From Mucilaginibacter sp. MD40 (GTDB lineage Bacteria > Bacteroidota > Bacteroidia > Sphingobacteriales > Sphingobacteriaceae), in NCBI RefSeq assembly GCF_002288635.1, contig NZ_NRSW01000001.1:2218802-2282801 (forward strand): DNA of 64,000 bases. Reading direction: 5' to 3'. Of the stretch, positions 33,403-41,799 are shown piece by piece. How positions within the stretch are numbered: position 1 is the stretch's first letter; every line of letters begins with the position of its first letter. The notes beneath the pieces were generated by a model. That model saw only the letters and a program-made list of their open reading frames with translations, made no database searches and was not told the origin of the DNA. The position numbers and the translations under genes are program-made.

Positions 33403-34734
33403 ATGCATTTTTTCCCTTTTTTAGCAGCTTTTCTGCTTGCTTTAAGGCTTAACAAAGCAATTAAATTTACTGCTCTTCGCGCTAAGTGGCGTTGGCCATT
33501 ATGGGGCATTGCAGCTCTGGCAATTGGCGGCTTTATATTGTGTGATGACAATTTCGAGGATCGTGTTTCTTGCATTATTGCCGCGGCTTATCTTTTAGGA
33601 ACAATAGAATATCTAAAGCGTCAGGATGACTTTAAGTCTTTTTCAATTTTACTTACTGCGCACTTGCCTTTGGTTGCTGCTGCCTTAATAAATGGTTTAG
33701 CCGAATTGTTCGTCAAGAATTTTTATAATAACTACGGAAGCTTTTTTGTTTCGGCTGAGGTTGCCGCTTTTGTCTGGATATTTATACGTGTAGCCACCTC
33801 TAAAAAGCAGCAACAGGTTATCAAACGCATCAGCGAGCGTAAGGACGAATTGGAAGCGATGGTTGCCGCCCGCACGGCCGAACTAACCAACCAGCGTAAC
33901 GCGCTTGAAGAAACGGTTAAAGAGCTTAAGGCAACACAAGCACAATTGATACAGCAGGAAAAATTGGCCTCATTAGGAGAACTTACCGCCGGTATTGCCC
34001 ATGAGATACAGAATCCGTTAAATTTTGTAAACAATTTCTCTGAGGTGAGTATGGAACTGATCGACGAGATGGAGGCCGAAATTGCAAAAGGTGATATGGA
34101 AGAAGCTAATGCGATAGCGGCAGATATTAAACAAAACCTGGAGAAAATACGCCACCACGGTAAGCGTGCGGATGGTATTGTAAAGGGGATGCTGCAGCAT
34201 AGCCGCGCTAGCAGCAATGTTAAGGAGCCTACTAACCTTAACACCATTGCCGATGAGTATTTCCGCCTGGCTTACCACGGTTTGCGGGCAAAGGACAAGT
34301 CCTTTAACGCTGAATTGGTGAGCAACTTTGATGAGCATTTGCCTTTGGTAAATATGGTATCGCAGGATGTGGGCCGTGTGTTACTCAACATGTTTACCAA
34401 CGCGTTTTACGCGGTGCATCAAAAGCAAAAAACAATCGGTGGCGACTTTAAACCAAAGGTTGAGGTATCCACCAGGAAAATTCCTGCTCCCCCTTCAGGG
34501 GGGCGGGGGGCGTCGGTTGAAGTAATCGTTCGCGATAATGGTACCGGTATACCTGATGCTATAAAAGACAAGATCATGCAGCCATTCTTTACTACCAAAC
34601 CGGCAGGCGAGGGTACAGGACTTGGCCTTTCGCTAAGTTATGATATCATTGTAAAAGCGCATAAAGGTACCATCAACATTAACAGTAAGGAAGGTGAGGG
34701 CTCAGAGTTTATCATCACGCTTCCGGTTAGTTAG
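33403..34734 (+). CDS. Membrane sensor histidine kinase with a repeat-derived insertion
   Basis: A 443-residue kinase. Residues 1-135 hold about four to five hydrophobic segments without a known sensor domain. A coiled coil follows (about 140-190), then the His box [16 protein letters not shown], with His200 as the phosphoacceptor, and the HATPase domain (N box [12 protein letters not shown]1 [30 protein letters not shown]). Residues 361-370 ([10 protein letters not shown]) are encoded by a GC-rich hairpin sequence that looks like an inserted repeat element. Two response regulator genes follow at 34792 and 35172, so the three probably form one signalling pathway. The signal sensed is unknown. 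Confidence 0.9.
   Translation: MHFFPFLAAFLLALRLNKAIKFTALRAKWRWPLWGIAALAIGGFILCDDNFEDRVSCIIAAAYLLGTIEYLKRQDDFKSFSILLTAHLPLVAAALINGLAELFVKNFYNNYGSFFVSAEVAAFVWIFIRVATSKKQQQVIKRISERKDELEAMVAARTAELTNQRNALEETVKELKATQAQLIQQEKLASLGELTAGIAHEIQNPLNFVNNFSEVSMELIDEMEAEIAKGDMEEANAIAADIKQNLEKIRHHGKRADGIVKGMLQHSRASSNVKEPTNLNTIADEYFRLAYHGLRAKDKSFNAELVSNFDEHLPLVNMVSQDVGRVLLNMFTNAFYAVHQKQKTIGGDFKPKVEVSTRKIPAPPSGGRGASVEVIVRDNGTGIPDAIKDKIMQPFFTTKPAGEGTGLGLSLSYDIIVKAHKGTININSKEGEGSEFIITLPVS
34483..34511 (+). repeat. GC-rich hairpin repeat inside the histidine kinase gene
   Basis: GCTCCCCCTTCAGGGGGGC (34486-34504) is a near-perfect inverted repeat, followed by another run of G residues to 34511. The local base content is far above that of the rest of the gene. 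It resembles the CCTCTCCTTTGGAGAGG repeat at 37903-37919. It keeps the frame and adds [10 protein letters not shown] to a surface loop. Confidence 0.6.
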
Positions 34735-34791
34735 TTTGTGTGGTATTTATAATTCATTAATCAACATTTTTAAATCAATAATTATTTTCGC

Positions 34792-35172
34792 ATGAAAATA
34801 TTGGTAGTAGACGACGAGGAGGATGTGCAGCCCTTATTTTTACAACGTTTTAGAAAAGAGATACGCAATAACGAGGTAGAACTCGACTTCGCACATTCTG
34901 GTGAGGAAGCTTTGGAATATTTGAAAGAAAAACATTCTGAAGTGGTTCTTATCCTTTCGGATATCAATATGCCGGGTATGAGCGGTATTGAGCTGTTAGG
35001 GCATATCCGCGAAGATTTTCCTACGCCGCCACCGCCGGTTGTAATGATGGTTACGGCCTACGGCGACGAAGAAAACTATAAGCAGGCGATGGAAAAAGGA
35101 GCGAATGATTTCCTGACAAAACCGCTTGACTTTAACCTATTAAAAGAAAAACTTAAAACAATTAGCGAGTAA
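34792..35172 (+). CDS. CheY-like single-domain response regulator
   Basis: A 126-residue receiver domain with no output domain. The acidic pocket (VVDDEEDV), phosphoacceptor Asp in LILSDINMPGMSGIELL, the Thr in MMVTAYGD and the Lys in DFLTKPLDF are all present. It follows the histidine kinase by 57 bases and its TAA shares one base with the ATG of the next regulator gene. It probably takes phosphate from that kinase and passes on the signal by protein contact or competes with the cyclase-type regulator. Confidence 0.92.
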   Translation: MKILVVDDEEDVQPLFLQRFRKEIRNNEVELDFAHSGEEALEYLKEKHSEVVLILSDINMPGMSGIELLGHIREDFPTPPPPVVMMVTAYGDEENYKQAMEKGANDFLTKPLDFNLLKEKLKTISE

Positions 35173-36218
35173 TGGCTAAGATACTGGTAGTAGACGACGA
35201 GGCGGACCTGGAAGTACTGGTGAAACAGAAATTCAGGCGCAAGATAAGGGAGAACGAGTACGAGTTTATCTTTGCGCAAAACGGGGCAGAGGCGCTCGAG
35301 CGTATAAAAGAACACCCTGATCTGGACATCATTTTGTCTGATATTAATATGCCCGTGATGGATGGCCTCACGTTGCTATCGCGACTGCCGGAAGCCAACC
35401 CTACATTGAAAGCGGTTGTAGTATCAGCCTACGGCGATATGCAGAACATCCGCACGGCCATGAACCGTGGCGCGTTTGATTTTATCATGAAGCCGGTGGA
35501 TTTTGATGATCTGGACCTTACTATGCAAAAGACCATCACCCATGTAAGGCAGTTGCAGGAAACCCTTAAAGCCATCAAGGAAAATAACATCCTTAAAATG
35601 TATGTGGACGAGAATGTGCTTAACTTCATGACCCATAAAGAGGCTGAGCACAGCCTCATGAAAAATGAGCTGCTTGAGGCTACTGTAATGTTTGTGGATG
35701 TTTGTGGCTTCACTGCCATTACCGAACATGTGGCAGCTAATACCGTGGTTAATTTGTTGAATGGACTGTTTGATAAAATTGTTAAAGAAATTATAGCCCA
35801 GGGTGGCCACGTAGATAAGTTTATGGGTGATGCTATTATGGCTGTGTTCCGCGGGGAGTATCACCTGGATAGGGCCATTGATGCCGCGTTGGCTGTTAAA
35901 CAACAATTAGCCAATGAGCCTGAAATAGATGCCGGCAACGGTAAAATATTTAAGCCGGAGATCTCGGTAGGCATCAATTCCGGCGAAATGGTATCGGGCA
36001 ACATTGGCTCGGCATCTTTAAAACGATTAGATTACACTGTAATAGGCGACTCTGTGAATTTGGCTCAGAGGTTACAAGGTATAGCCAAAGCCGGCCAGAT
36101 CATTATCACCGAAGCTGTTTACGAAAAAGCTAAAGAGTCTTTCCATTGCAAAGAGAATGGGCAGTTTACACTGAAGAACAAGGCCCTGCCGGTAAATACT
36201 TACGAGGTGGTGGAGTAA
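35172..36218 (+). CDS. Response regulator with class III adenylate/guanylate cyclase output
   Basis: A 348-residue protein: an N-terminal receiver domain (about 1-120; VVDDEADL, phosphoacceptor in ILSDINMPVMDGL, VVSAYGD, FIMKPVDF), a short helical linker, and a class III nucleotide cyclase domain (about 165-345). The cyclase keeps the two metal aspartates (TVMFVDVCGFTAI and HVDKFMGDAIMAVF) and the transition-state Asn in VIGDSVNLAQRL with its Arg. The Lys of KFMGD and Asp of GDSVN favour ATP as substrate, so cAMP is the predicted product. It is linked with the kinase at 33403 by position. cAMP signalling in this group is poorly known. Confidence 0.92.
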   Translation: MAKILVVDDEADLEVLVKQKFRRKIRENEYEFIFAQNGAEALERIKEHPDLDIILSDINMPVMDGLTLLSRLPEANPTLKAVVVSAYGDMQNIRTAMNRGAFDFIMKPVDFDDLDLTMQKTITHVRQLQETLKAIKENNILKMYVDENVLNFMTHKEAEHSLMKNELLEATVMFVDVCGFTAITEHVAANTVVNLLNGLFDKIVKEIIAQGGHVDKFMGDAIMAVFRGEYHLDRAIDAALAVKQQLANEPEIDAGNGKIFKPEISVGINSGEMVSGNIGSASLKRLDYTVIGDSVNLAQRLQGIAKAGQIIITEAVYEKAKESFHCKENGQFTLKNKALPVNTYEVVE

Positions 36219-36219
36219 G

Positions 36220-36244
36220 TCAAAATTCAAAAGTTAAAAGTTAT
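36220..36244. repeat. Short AT-rich repeat copy (inverse of 40706-40729)
   Basis: A 17-base stretch at 36223-36239 (AAATTCAAAAGTTAAAA) is the exact reverse complement of 40713-40729. Both copies are intergenic, one directly after a stop codon and one just before a start codon. It probably belongs to a short intergenic repeat family. Confidence 0.5.
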
Positions 36245-36245
36245 A

Positions 36246-36324
36246 TCATTGCGAGCGTAGCGCGGCAACCTCATGGGAGGATATTCAGCTTATGAGATTG
36301 CCGCGTCGTTCCTCCTCGCAATGA
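36246..36324. repeat. REP/MITE-like imperfect palindrome, 79 bases
   Basis: Outer arms TCATTGCGAG (36246-36255) and CTCGCAATGA (36315-36324) are exact inverses. Inner arms GCGGCAACCTCAT (36262-36274) and ATGAGATTGCCGC (36292-36304) match in 12 of 13 positions. The sequence is GC-richer than its surroundings and lies between convergent genes. Similar elements are scattered in many Bacteroidota genomes. It could also act as a bidirectional terminator here. Confidence 0.75.
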
Positions 36325-36377
36325 CACTTTTATTCATAAGCTTACTTTTAGAGTTTAGCTTTTAGAATTTCTCCACC

Positions 36378-37253
36378 CTAATGTCTCGCTCTTCTCTTTA
36401 AAACGCCACCGGCAGCTTCCTTGATAATACTGGTGAAGATAAACGCCTTAGGGTCTATCTCATGTACCATATCCTTCAGGCGGCGTAACTCCAGGCGGGT
36501 TACAACAGTAAACACAATATCAACCGGGTGATGGACATCAAAGGTTTCCTTTAAAAAGCCACGCTCGCCTTTGTAAATGGTAATTCCGCGGCCTAACTGC
36601 ATCACCAGCATTTCTTTAATAGCCTGGTTTTGGCCCGATATAATGGTAACCCCTGTGTATTCCTCCAAACCTTCTATTACAAAGTTGATCATGCGCGATG
36701 CGGTGAAATAGGTGATTATGGAATATAAAGAAGTGGTAAAACCAACCTCAAACGCAGCGATCAGGAAGATAACGATATTGATACCTAAAATGATCTCGCT
36801 GATGGTGAAACTGATACGCTTACCGGTATAAAGTGCCAAAACTTCAATGCCATCCAGGGCACAACCACCGCGTATAGCCAAGCCGATACCCGTACCCATA
36901 AAAACCCCGCCAAATATGGAAACCAGCAGCTTGTCGGAGGTTATTTTATCCGGATAAGGAATATAAAGCAGGCAAAGCGCTAAGCCGATAATAGCCAAAA
37001 GTGTGCGTAAAGCAAAGGTCTTATTCACCTGGAACATTCCCATAACAATGAACGGAATATTAGCCAGGATGATAACATAGGCAATATTAACGTGGTACAG
37101 CTCATGTATCAATAGCGAGATACCGGTTACACCGCCATCAAAAAACGCGTTGGGTATCAAAAAACTTTTTAAAGCAAAGCCACAGAACAAGATACCTGCA
37201 ATGGTGTAAATGGTATCGGTAATGATTGATTTTGCAGTTGGCGCTGTACTCAT
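36378..37253 (-). CDS. YitT family membrane protein with DUF2179 domain
   Basis: The 291-residue product has five to six membrane segments in its first 190 residues (for example DTIYTIAGILFCGFALKSFLI, NAFFDGGVTGISLL, GGVFMGTGIGLAIRGGCALDGIEVLAL) and a cytoplasmic DUF2179 domain at the end (GRGITIYKGERGF, IVFTVVTRLELRRLKDMVHEIDPKAFI). This is the plan of YitT/YvjA proteins, whose transport activity is unknown. Its start codon overlaps the stop of the HD gene by four bases, so translation is probably coupled. Confidence 0.9.
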   Translation of the reverse strand: MSTAPTAKSIITDTIYTIAGILFCGFALKSFLIPNAFFDGGVTGISLLIHELYHVNIAYVIILANIPFIVMGMFQVNKTFALRTLLAIIGLALCLLYIPYPDKITSDKLLVSIFGGVFMGTGIGLAIRGGCALDGIEVLALYTGKRISFTISEIILGINIVIFLIAAFEVGFTTSLYSIITYFTASRMINFVIEGLEEYTGVTIISGQNQAIKEMLVMQLGRGITIYKGERGFLKETFDVHHPVDIVFTVVTRLELRRLKDMVHEIDPKAFIFTSIIKEAAGGVLKRRARH

Positions 37254-37837
37254 TTCGGCAGTAGGTGTTTGTTTTGTAAAGCTCTTAAATTTTCTTGTTT
37301 TTTTGGCTCCTTGTTTTCAACAGCCGTTTTTGTGCAATAGCGATGCTGTGTAAGAAAAGAAATTTGCAGCGCATCCCATGCTTTTTTATCGGTTATATTA
37401 CCCAGGGCTTTCATCTCCTGGTAAAGCTTGTCACCCGTGCTGATAAAATCTGCGCGACCTAAATAATCCAGATCGGCATCACAGATAATCTCCTCTAATT
37501 GATTTTTGGGCTGTTGAGGAAGTTGGGTTGCCATAATAATGGCGCAAATATGATCGATCTGTTCTCCCGTGTAGCCAAAGTCCGGTAGGGCTTCCCGCGC
37601 GATATCACAGGATGCTTTTTCGTGATCTTTAATTTGGTTGAGATAACCGCTGTCGTGGTAAAGTGCAGCAACTAATAACAAGCGCTTATCAAATTCATTA
37701 ATATTTTCTTTTTCGGCAATGCTTGCGGCGGCGTGGTATACATCCAGCGTATGGTCAACATTATGATAATAAAAATGCTCCGGTAGCTCAGTTTTGAGCC
37801 GATTTAAAATATACTGTCCTTCCGGGGTATTGATCAT
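37250..37837 (-). CDS. HD domain metal-dependent phosphohydrolase
   Basis: A 195-residue soluble protein with an HD domain: FYYHNVDHTLDVYHAA holds the first His, VAALYHDSGYLNQ the HD pair, and IICDADLDYLGR the last Asp. HD proteins split phosphate esters, often of nucleotides or signalling molecules. The C-terminal third is charged and has no clear domain. It is the upstream gene of a two-gene unit with the YitT gene. Substrate unknown. Confidence 0.85.
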   Translation of the reverse strand: MINTPEGQYILNRLKTELPEHFYYHNVDHTLDVYHAAASIAEKENINEFDKRLLLVAALYHDSGYLNQIKDHEKASCDIAREALPDFGYTGEQIDHICAIIMATQLPQQPKNQLEEIICDADLDYLGRADFISTGDKLYQEMKALGNITDKKAWDALQISFLTQHRYCTKTAVENKEPKKQENLRALQNKHLLPK

Positions 37838-37902
37838 GTTGCTAAGATATTAAATACCCGATAAAGTTGGTATCAGGCAGATCGAACCCTTCACAATTAA
37901 AA

Positions 37903-37939
37903 CCTCTCCTTTGGAGAGGGGGTAGGTGAGGCGCCTCAC
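37903..37939. repeat. GC-rich intergenic repeat with two palindromes
   Basis: CCTCTCC-TTT-GGAGAGG (37903-37919) is a perfect seven-base-pair inverted repeat, and GTGAGGCGCCTCAC (37926-37939) is a perfect 14-base palindrome. The first part resembles the element inside the histidine kinase gene at 34483-34511. It lies between divergent genes, upstream of the promoter for the luciferase-like gene. Confidence 0.6.
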
Positions 37940-37999
37940 ACGCTACTTTGTCACCCCTATGTCCCAGTGTATGTGCAGCGTCATATAACATCAAAGTCG

Positions 38000-38030
38000 T
38001 TCGCAGGGCACCGTATTCGCCGTAAATTTG
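38000..38030 (+). promoter_or_regulatory. Candidate promoter of the luciferase-like gene
   Basis: TTCG at 38000-38003 (3 of 4 to TTTG), 19 bases, then TAAATTTG at 38023-38030, an exact TAnnTTTG. The start codon is at 38070, giving a leader of about 35 bases. Confidence 0.4.
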
Positions 38031-38069
38031 TGTTACACCTGTTTGAAAATATCCCTTTGGGCATTAATT

Positions 38070-39098
38070 ATGAGCACAAAAAAATTATCTGATATAAAAT
38101 ATTCCATTCTCGACCTGGCACCTGTTGTGCAGGGCGGCACACCCGGCACCAGTTTCAAATTGAGCCTGGAGATTGCCCAGTTAGCCGAAAGGGTTGGCTA
38201 TACCCGCTACTGGTTTGCCGAGCACCATAACATGATCAGTGTGGCCAGTTCTGCTACAGCAGTACTCATTGGCTATGTTGCCGGCGGTACATCTAAGATC
38301 CGTGTAGGCTCTGGTGGCATCATGCTGCCTAACCACGCGCCATTGATCATAGCAGAACAGTTTGGCACTTTGGAATCGCTTTACCCCGGCAGGATAGACC
38401 TCGGCCTTGGTCGTGCGCCGGGCACGGACCAGCTTACCGCTTTGGCTATCCGTGGTGAAAACTTCAACGCCGTTCAAAACTTTCCGAAGGATATACTAAG
38501 GCTGCAAACTTTCTTCTCTGCCGAAAATGCGGATAGTAAGGTAAGAGCCATCCCCGGCGAAGGTTTGGATATACCTATCTGGGTGCTGGGTTCAAGTACC
38601 GATAGTGCAAAGGTTGCCGCGGCTATGGGCTTACCCTATGCTTTTGCCAGCCATTTTGCGCCGACGTACTTCAGGGAAGCGATAAAGATCTACCGGGATA
38701 ATTTTCGGCCGTCAGATCAGTTAAAGGAGCCTTATGTAATGGCATGTGTTAACGTTGTTGCAGCGGATACTGATGCCGAGGCGGAGCGCCTGGCCACATC
38801 AATGAAACAGATGTTTTTAGGCGTAGTGACCGGCCGTCGCCGCTTATTGCCACCACCAGTAAAAGATATGAGCGGAATATGGACGCCGTATGAAGAGGAG
38901 GCAGTTATGCAAATGCTGGCTTATTCTTTTGTTGGCGGTGCCGAAACCATAAAAAATAAGCTGAACAGCTTTATAGAAGAAACAGGCGTTGATGAAATAA
39001 TGGCTACTTCGCCCATATTTGACCAGCAGTCGCGCATGTATTCAGTAAAGCTGCTTGCCGATGTTATTCGTAAATCGGCATATGCGCCTTTGAGTTAA
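38070..39098 (+). CDS. LLM class flavin-dependent oxidoreductase (luciferase-like)
   Basis: The product is 342 residues from ATG 38070; a TTG at 38028 in the same frame overlaps the -7 box and is not a likely start. The TIM-barrel fold of bacterial luciferase-like monooxygenases is plain: [72 protein letters not shown], and [13 protein letters not shown]. These use FMNH2 or similar to oxidise aldehydes, alkanes or other small compounds. The gene stands alone and ends at a terminator. The substrate is unknown. Confidence 0.92.
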   Translation: MSTKKLSDIKYSILDLAPVVQGGTPGTSFKLSLEIAQLAERVGYTRYWFAEHHNMISVASSATAVLIGYVAGGTSKIRVGSGGIMLPNHAPLIIAEQFGTLESLYPGRIDLGLGRAPGTDQLTALAIRGENFNAVQNFPKDILRLQTFFSAENADSKVRAIPGEGLDIPIWVLGSSTDSAKVAAAMGLPYAFASHFAPTYFREAIKIYRDNFRPSDQLKEPYVMACVNVVAADTDAEAERLATSMKQMFLGVVTGRRRLLPPPVKDMSGIWTPYEEEAVMQMLAYSFVGGAETIKNKLNSFIEETGVDEIMATSPIFDQQSRMYSVKLLADVIRKSAYAPLS

Positions 39099-39120
39099 GA
39101 GGTTTTAAGAAAGTATAACG

Positions 39121-39150
39121 GCCCGTTGCTTGTTTAGTAACGGGCTTTTT
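39121..39150 (+). terminator. Rho-independent terminator after the luciferase-like gene
   Basis: A nine-base-pair stem with one G-U pair (GCCCGTTGC with GTAACGGGC), a seven-base loop and five T residues. It isolates the kinase cluster that starts at 39255. Confidence 0.85.
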
Positions 39151-39254
39151 GATGCAATTTGTTTCCATACTTTAAAAATTATCACAACAAAATGGTGTGG
39201 TAAATGTAGATTAGTCTGTAAATTGCCGTCACCTGTAACGGAAAATATCTACTA

Positions 39255-40631
39255 ATGAGCAAAGTTTTTACTATAACCGAAGGACTTGAAAATTTAGGTG
39301 CCATGAGCACGGGCGGGCAGGGTTCCGTTTATAAAGGCCGCCGCATGGGGCCGGTGCTTACAGCCATTAAGTTGATGCCCACACCCATACTCAACGAGAG
39401 CGATGACGACCGTAACTACCGTAATTTTAAAAACGAGGTTACCAAACTGCAAAAGGTAAATGAGGAGCCCAACCCTAATGTGGTGAAGATATTGAGCTGG
39501 GGGCTTACCGATAGTGGCTCTTTCCCATTTATCGAGATGGAATACATTGAAGGCCCCGACCTTTGTGAGCTGTTAAAAGAGCCTCATGAAAAAATATTTA
39601 TGCTTAAGGAGGCCATCCGCGTGGCCGACCAGCTTTCCAGCGCGCTTGCGCACTGCCACAAGGTAGGTGTAAAGCATGGCGATGTTAAAAGTAATAACGT
39701 AAAATATAACGTACATACCGGCAACTACGTACTTCTGGATTTTGGCCTTGCCGTGATGACGGAGGAGCAGCGCCGCACCAGCATCAGGCATGCGGGTGCA
39801 GTAGAGTTTATGGCTCCGGAACAGCATGAAGGTAAAATGCTGCTGGAAACCGATATTTACAGCTATGGCATTATCCTTTATGAGTTACTGACCGGTGAAG
39901 TGCCTTTTCCATTAAAAGGACAGGGCGACAGCGCACGTAACCAGGTAATGCTGGCGCATATAGAGGCGCCGGTGCCCGATCTGCTTAACGCCCGTCGCGC
40001 TGCCTTGCCTGCATCGTGGAGTGATGAAAAGAAAGCGCAGGAAATGCAGGTACCGCAATGGTTGCTGAAAATTATTGATAAGTGCCTGCAAAAAGATCCA
40101 GATAAAAGGTTCAGAAATGGTACCGAACTGCACGATGCCATCGTCCGCGGTAGTATGGCTGCTGTCGACAGTCATGATTTTAACGGGGGGTTAAGCAATG
40201 CGGCCCTGCGCAGCGAGAACGAGCGTTTACATAACCTGCTGCTACAGTACCAGCAAAGCGGCCCGCCGCCGGCGCCTGCTCAAACTGACGCTGTTGAGGA
40301 TGAATCGCGTGTGTCGCTTTCCAAGCCTTACTACTATACCATAATGGTGCTGCTGGTGCTTTTTATGGGCTTCTCGGTTTACGCCACTTTCCTTAAAAAG
40401 CACGGGCAGGATAAACAGGTAAATCAGGACAGTTTACAAAATAAACCTGATACTACCGGAGTTAACTACGGTTCAAAGTACCCGCAAGATCAGAATAGTC
40501 AGCCGGATAGTATCCCTGTTAAGCGTGATACGCCGGTTGTAAAGAAGCCTGTGGCAGAGCCGCAAAGGCCGGTACAAGATAGCGTTAACAATCAGCAACC
40601 GGATACCACTGGTGGGCAGCAGGAACAATAA
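39255..40631 (+). CDS. Membrane Ser/Thr protein kinase (Hanks type), first copy
   Basis: A 458-residue kinase. The catalytic domain (about 10-300) has the Gly loop GGQGSVYKG at 20-28, the ATP lysine K39, catalytic loop HGDVKSNN at 141-148 and DFGLA at 162-166, followed by FMAPEQ. The HRD Arg is Gly (HGD), so it is a non-RD kinase and may not depend on activation-loop phosphorylation. A short coiled coil follows (LRSENERLHNLLLQYQ), one membrane helix at about 359-378 and a polar outer tail of about 80 residues without PASTA repeats. It begins the cell-wall signalling cluster and is a paralogue of the kinase at 48242; the first 16 residues are identical. Targets probably include the neighbouring FHA proteins and the SEDS-PBP fusion. 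Confidence 0.93.
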   Translation: MSKVFTITEGLENLGAMSTGGQGSVYKGRRMGPVLTAIKLMPTPILNESDDDRNYRNFKNEVTKLQKVNEEPNPNVVKILSWGLTDSGSFPFIEMEYIEGPDLCELLKEPHEKIFMLKEAIRVADQLSSALAHCHKVGVKHGDVKSNNVKYNVHTGNYVLLDFGLAVMTEEQRRTSIRHAGAVEFMAPEQHEGKMLLETDIYSYGIILYELLTGEVPFPLKGQGDSARNQVMLAHIEAPVPDLLNARRAALPASWSDEKKAQEMQVPQWLLKIIDKCLQKDPDKRFRNGTELHDAIVRGSMAAVDSHDFNGGLSNAALRSENERLHNLLLQYQQSGPPPAPAQTDAVEDESRVSLSKPYYYTIMVLLVLFMGFSVYATFLKKHGQDKQVNQDSLQNKPDTTGVNYGSKYPQDQNSQPDSIPVKRDTPVVKKPVAEPQRPVQDSVNNQQPDTTGGQQEQ

Positions 40632-40705
40632 AACATCTGTTCGCTAAATGTGTTCAATGAGACTACCACAAACATTTAAGGTTGGCAAGATTTTCAAAAA
40701 CTTGC

Positions 40706-40729
40706 TTTTGAATTTTAACTTTTGAATTT
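40706..40729. repeat. Short AT-rich repeat copy (inverse of 36220-36244)
   Basis: This stretch before the start of the next gene holds two copies of TTTTGAATTT and a 17-base exact inverse of 36223-36239. Confidence 0.45.
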
Positions 40730-40734
40730 ACCCG

Positions 40735-41697
40735 ATGGCATCTACACCTAATTTTTGGCAACGCATTGGTTTGCAGGATTGGTTTCTCACTAACGAAACT
40801 ACCGAAAAGGCTAAAGCAAACGCCCTAACACCCGATACTGTTTACAGCTACATCGTCGGAAAATTCAGGGAATCTATTAAGCAATTATCGTTTGCCGATA
40901 GGGTGGTTTTCTATCATGAATTCATCATCAGCTTTAACCCGGATGATTACAAGGAATTCATCGCCGATAAACAAGGCATCTTCGGATTGATCGTCCAGGA
41001 AACGGTAGAGAAGTTTTACGAGATACTGAAGGAGTACCGCGATGCTGGTAAAACGGTAAAACCATCGGGTTCTAAATGGGTTTTCAGGCTGGTATCCCAC
41101 CCGGATTATGCTCGTGGCGACAAAGGTTTTATCGGGAAGTTATTGCCTGATAATAACGAACCGCTAAAAGAGCAAAACCTGCGGGTAACTTTTATACCGC
41201 GCCAAACCGGTATCGCGCAAACCTTTGATGTGAGCCAGGATGTGTTAAAAGGATTTAATTACTACAGCGAAGGGTATTTTGAAATACCTTACGAAGATAA
41301 TCTGCAGGCTGCGGAAGAAGAGAAAAAAGCATCTGCAAAGCCGCCAAAAGATAGCCTTGCCAAACTGGAAACCATCATTCCCGACCAGCAGTTTGCCGGT
41401 AAAAAGGTGGAGTACCTGATGAAAGACGATGAGATCATCGTATCAGGCAGTGAGGAAACGCGCGAAGATTCCAACATATTTACCATACCTTCAGATTGGG
41501 TTAACGCGCCGCATTTGCAGATCAAGTATAACCGTTCTGATGGTAAATTCTATCTGGCATCTTTCGGTGAGATGACCACATTGAACGAAGTTAAATTAGA
41601 GCGCAGCGATATCAACTCGCCTAAATGGGTGGAATTGCCTGTAAACTCGCGCATGCTGCTTAACGGTATTATAGGTTTAAACCTGTTTAAAGCATAA
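40735..41697 (+). CDS. Unknown protein with degenerate FHA-like C-terminus in the kinase cluster
   Basis: This 320-residue soluble protein has no family I can name for its N-terminal 200 residues (starts with FWQRIGLQDWFLTNETTEKAK; helical, charged). The last 75 residues look like an FHA domain: WVNAPHLQIKYNRSDGKFYLASFGEMTTLNEVKLE runs parallel to the FHA protein at 47458 (SRQHAHIEWSDEAGKFYIYADEG...RNKIKI), but the Ser-Arg-x-His phosphopeptide motif is absent. If correct it would be a scaffold that no longer needs phosphothreonine, or binds in another way. It lies between the first kinase and the phosphatase, 103 bases after the kinase gene. Confidence 0.75.
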   Translation: MASTPNFWQRIGLQDWFLTNETTEKAKANALTPDTVYSYIVGKFRESIKQLSFADRVVFYHEFIISFNPDDYKEFIADKQGIFGLIVQETVEKFYEILKEYRDAGKTVKPSGSKWVFRLVSHPDYARGDKGFIGKLLPDNNEPLKEQNLRVTFIPRQTGIAQTFDVSQDVLKGFNYYSEGYFEIPYEDNLQAAEEEKKASAKPPKDSLAKLETIIPDQQFAGKKVEYLMKDDEIIVSGSEETREDSNIFTIPSDWVNAPHLQIKYNRSDGKFYLASFGEMTTLNEVKLERSDINSPKWVELPVNSRMLLNGIIGLNLFKA

Positions 41698-41700
41698 TTA

Positions 41701-41799
41701 ATGTCACAAATATTATCTATAGGCTTATTGGTAATTGGCGGGCTAATGTTGCTCACCCACTTTGCTGATATAAAAAGATCAGGTAAACGCAATGGCTGA
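41701..41799 (+). CDS. 32-residue single-pass membrane peptide
   Basis: An ATG three bases after the previous stop opens a 32-codon frame: MSQILSIGLLVIGGLMLLTH (one hydrophobic helix) followed by FADIKRSGKRNG (basic tail). Its stop overlaps the first eight bases of the phosphatase gene, an arrangement that often means translational coupling. The positive-inside pattern suggests the C-terminus is cytoplasmic. It could regulate or anchor a cluster member. No homologue is known to me; its size makes this call uncertain, but the fit between two genes argues for it. Confidence 0.55.
   Translation: MSQILSIGLLVIGGLMLLTHFADIKRSGKRNG

Noticed and set aside
33732..34247. 171-codon minus-strand open frame in the histidine kinase gene
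   Set aside because: Ser- and Ala-rich shadow of the coiled coil and His box; no family features.
34483..34511. Possible sequencing error at the C and G runs in the histidine kinase
   Set aside because: The frame stays open and family motifs continue on both sides, so an error would have to preserve phase.
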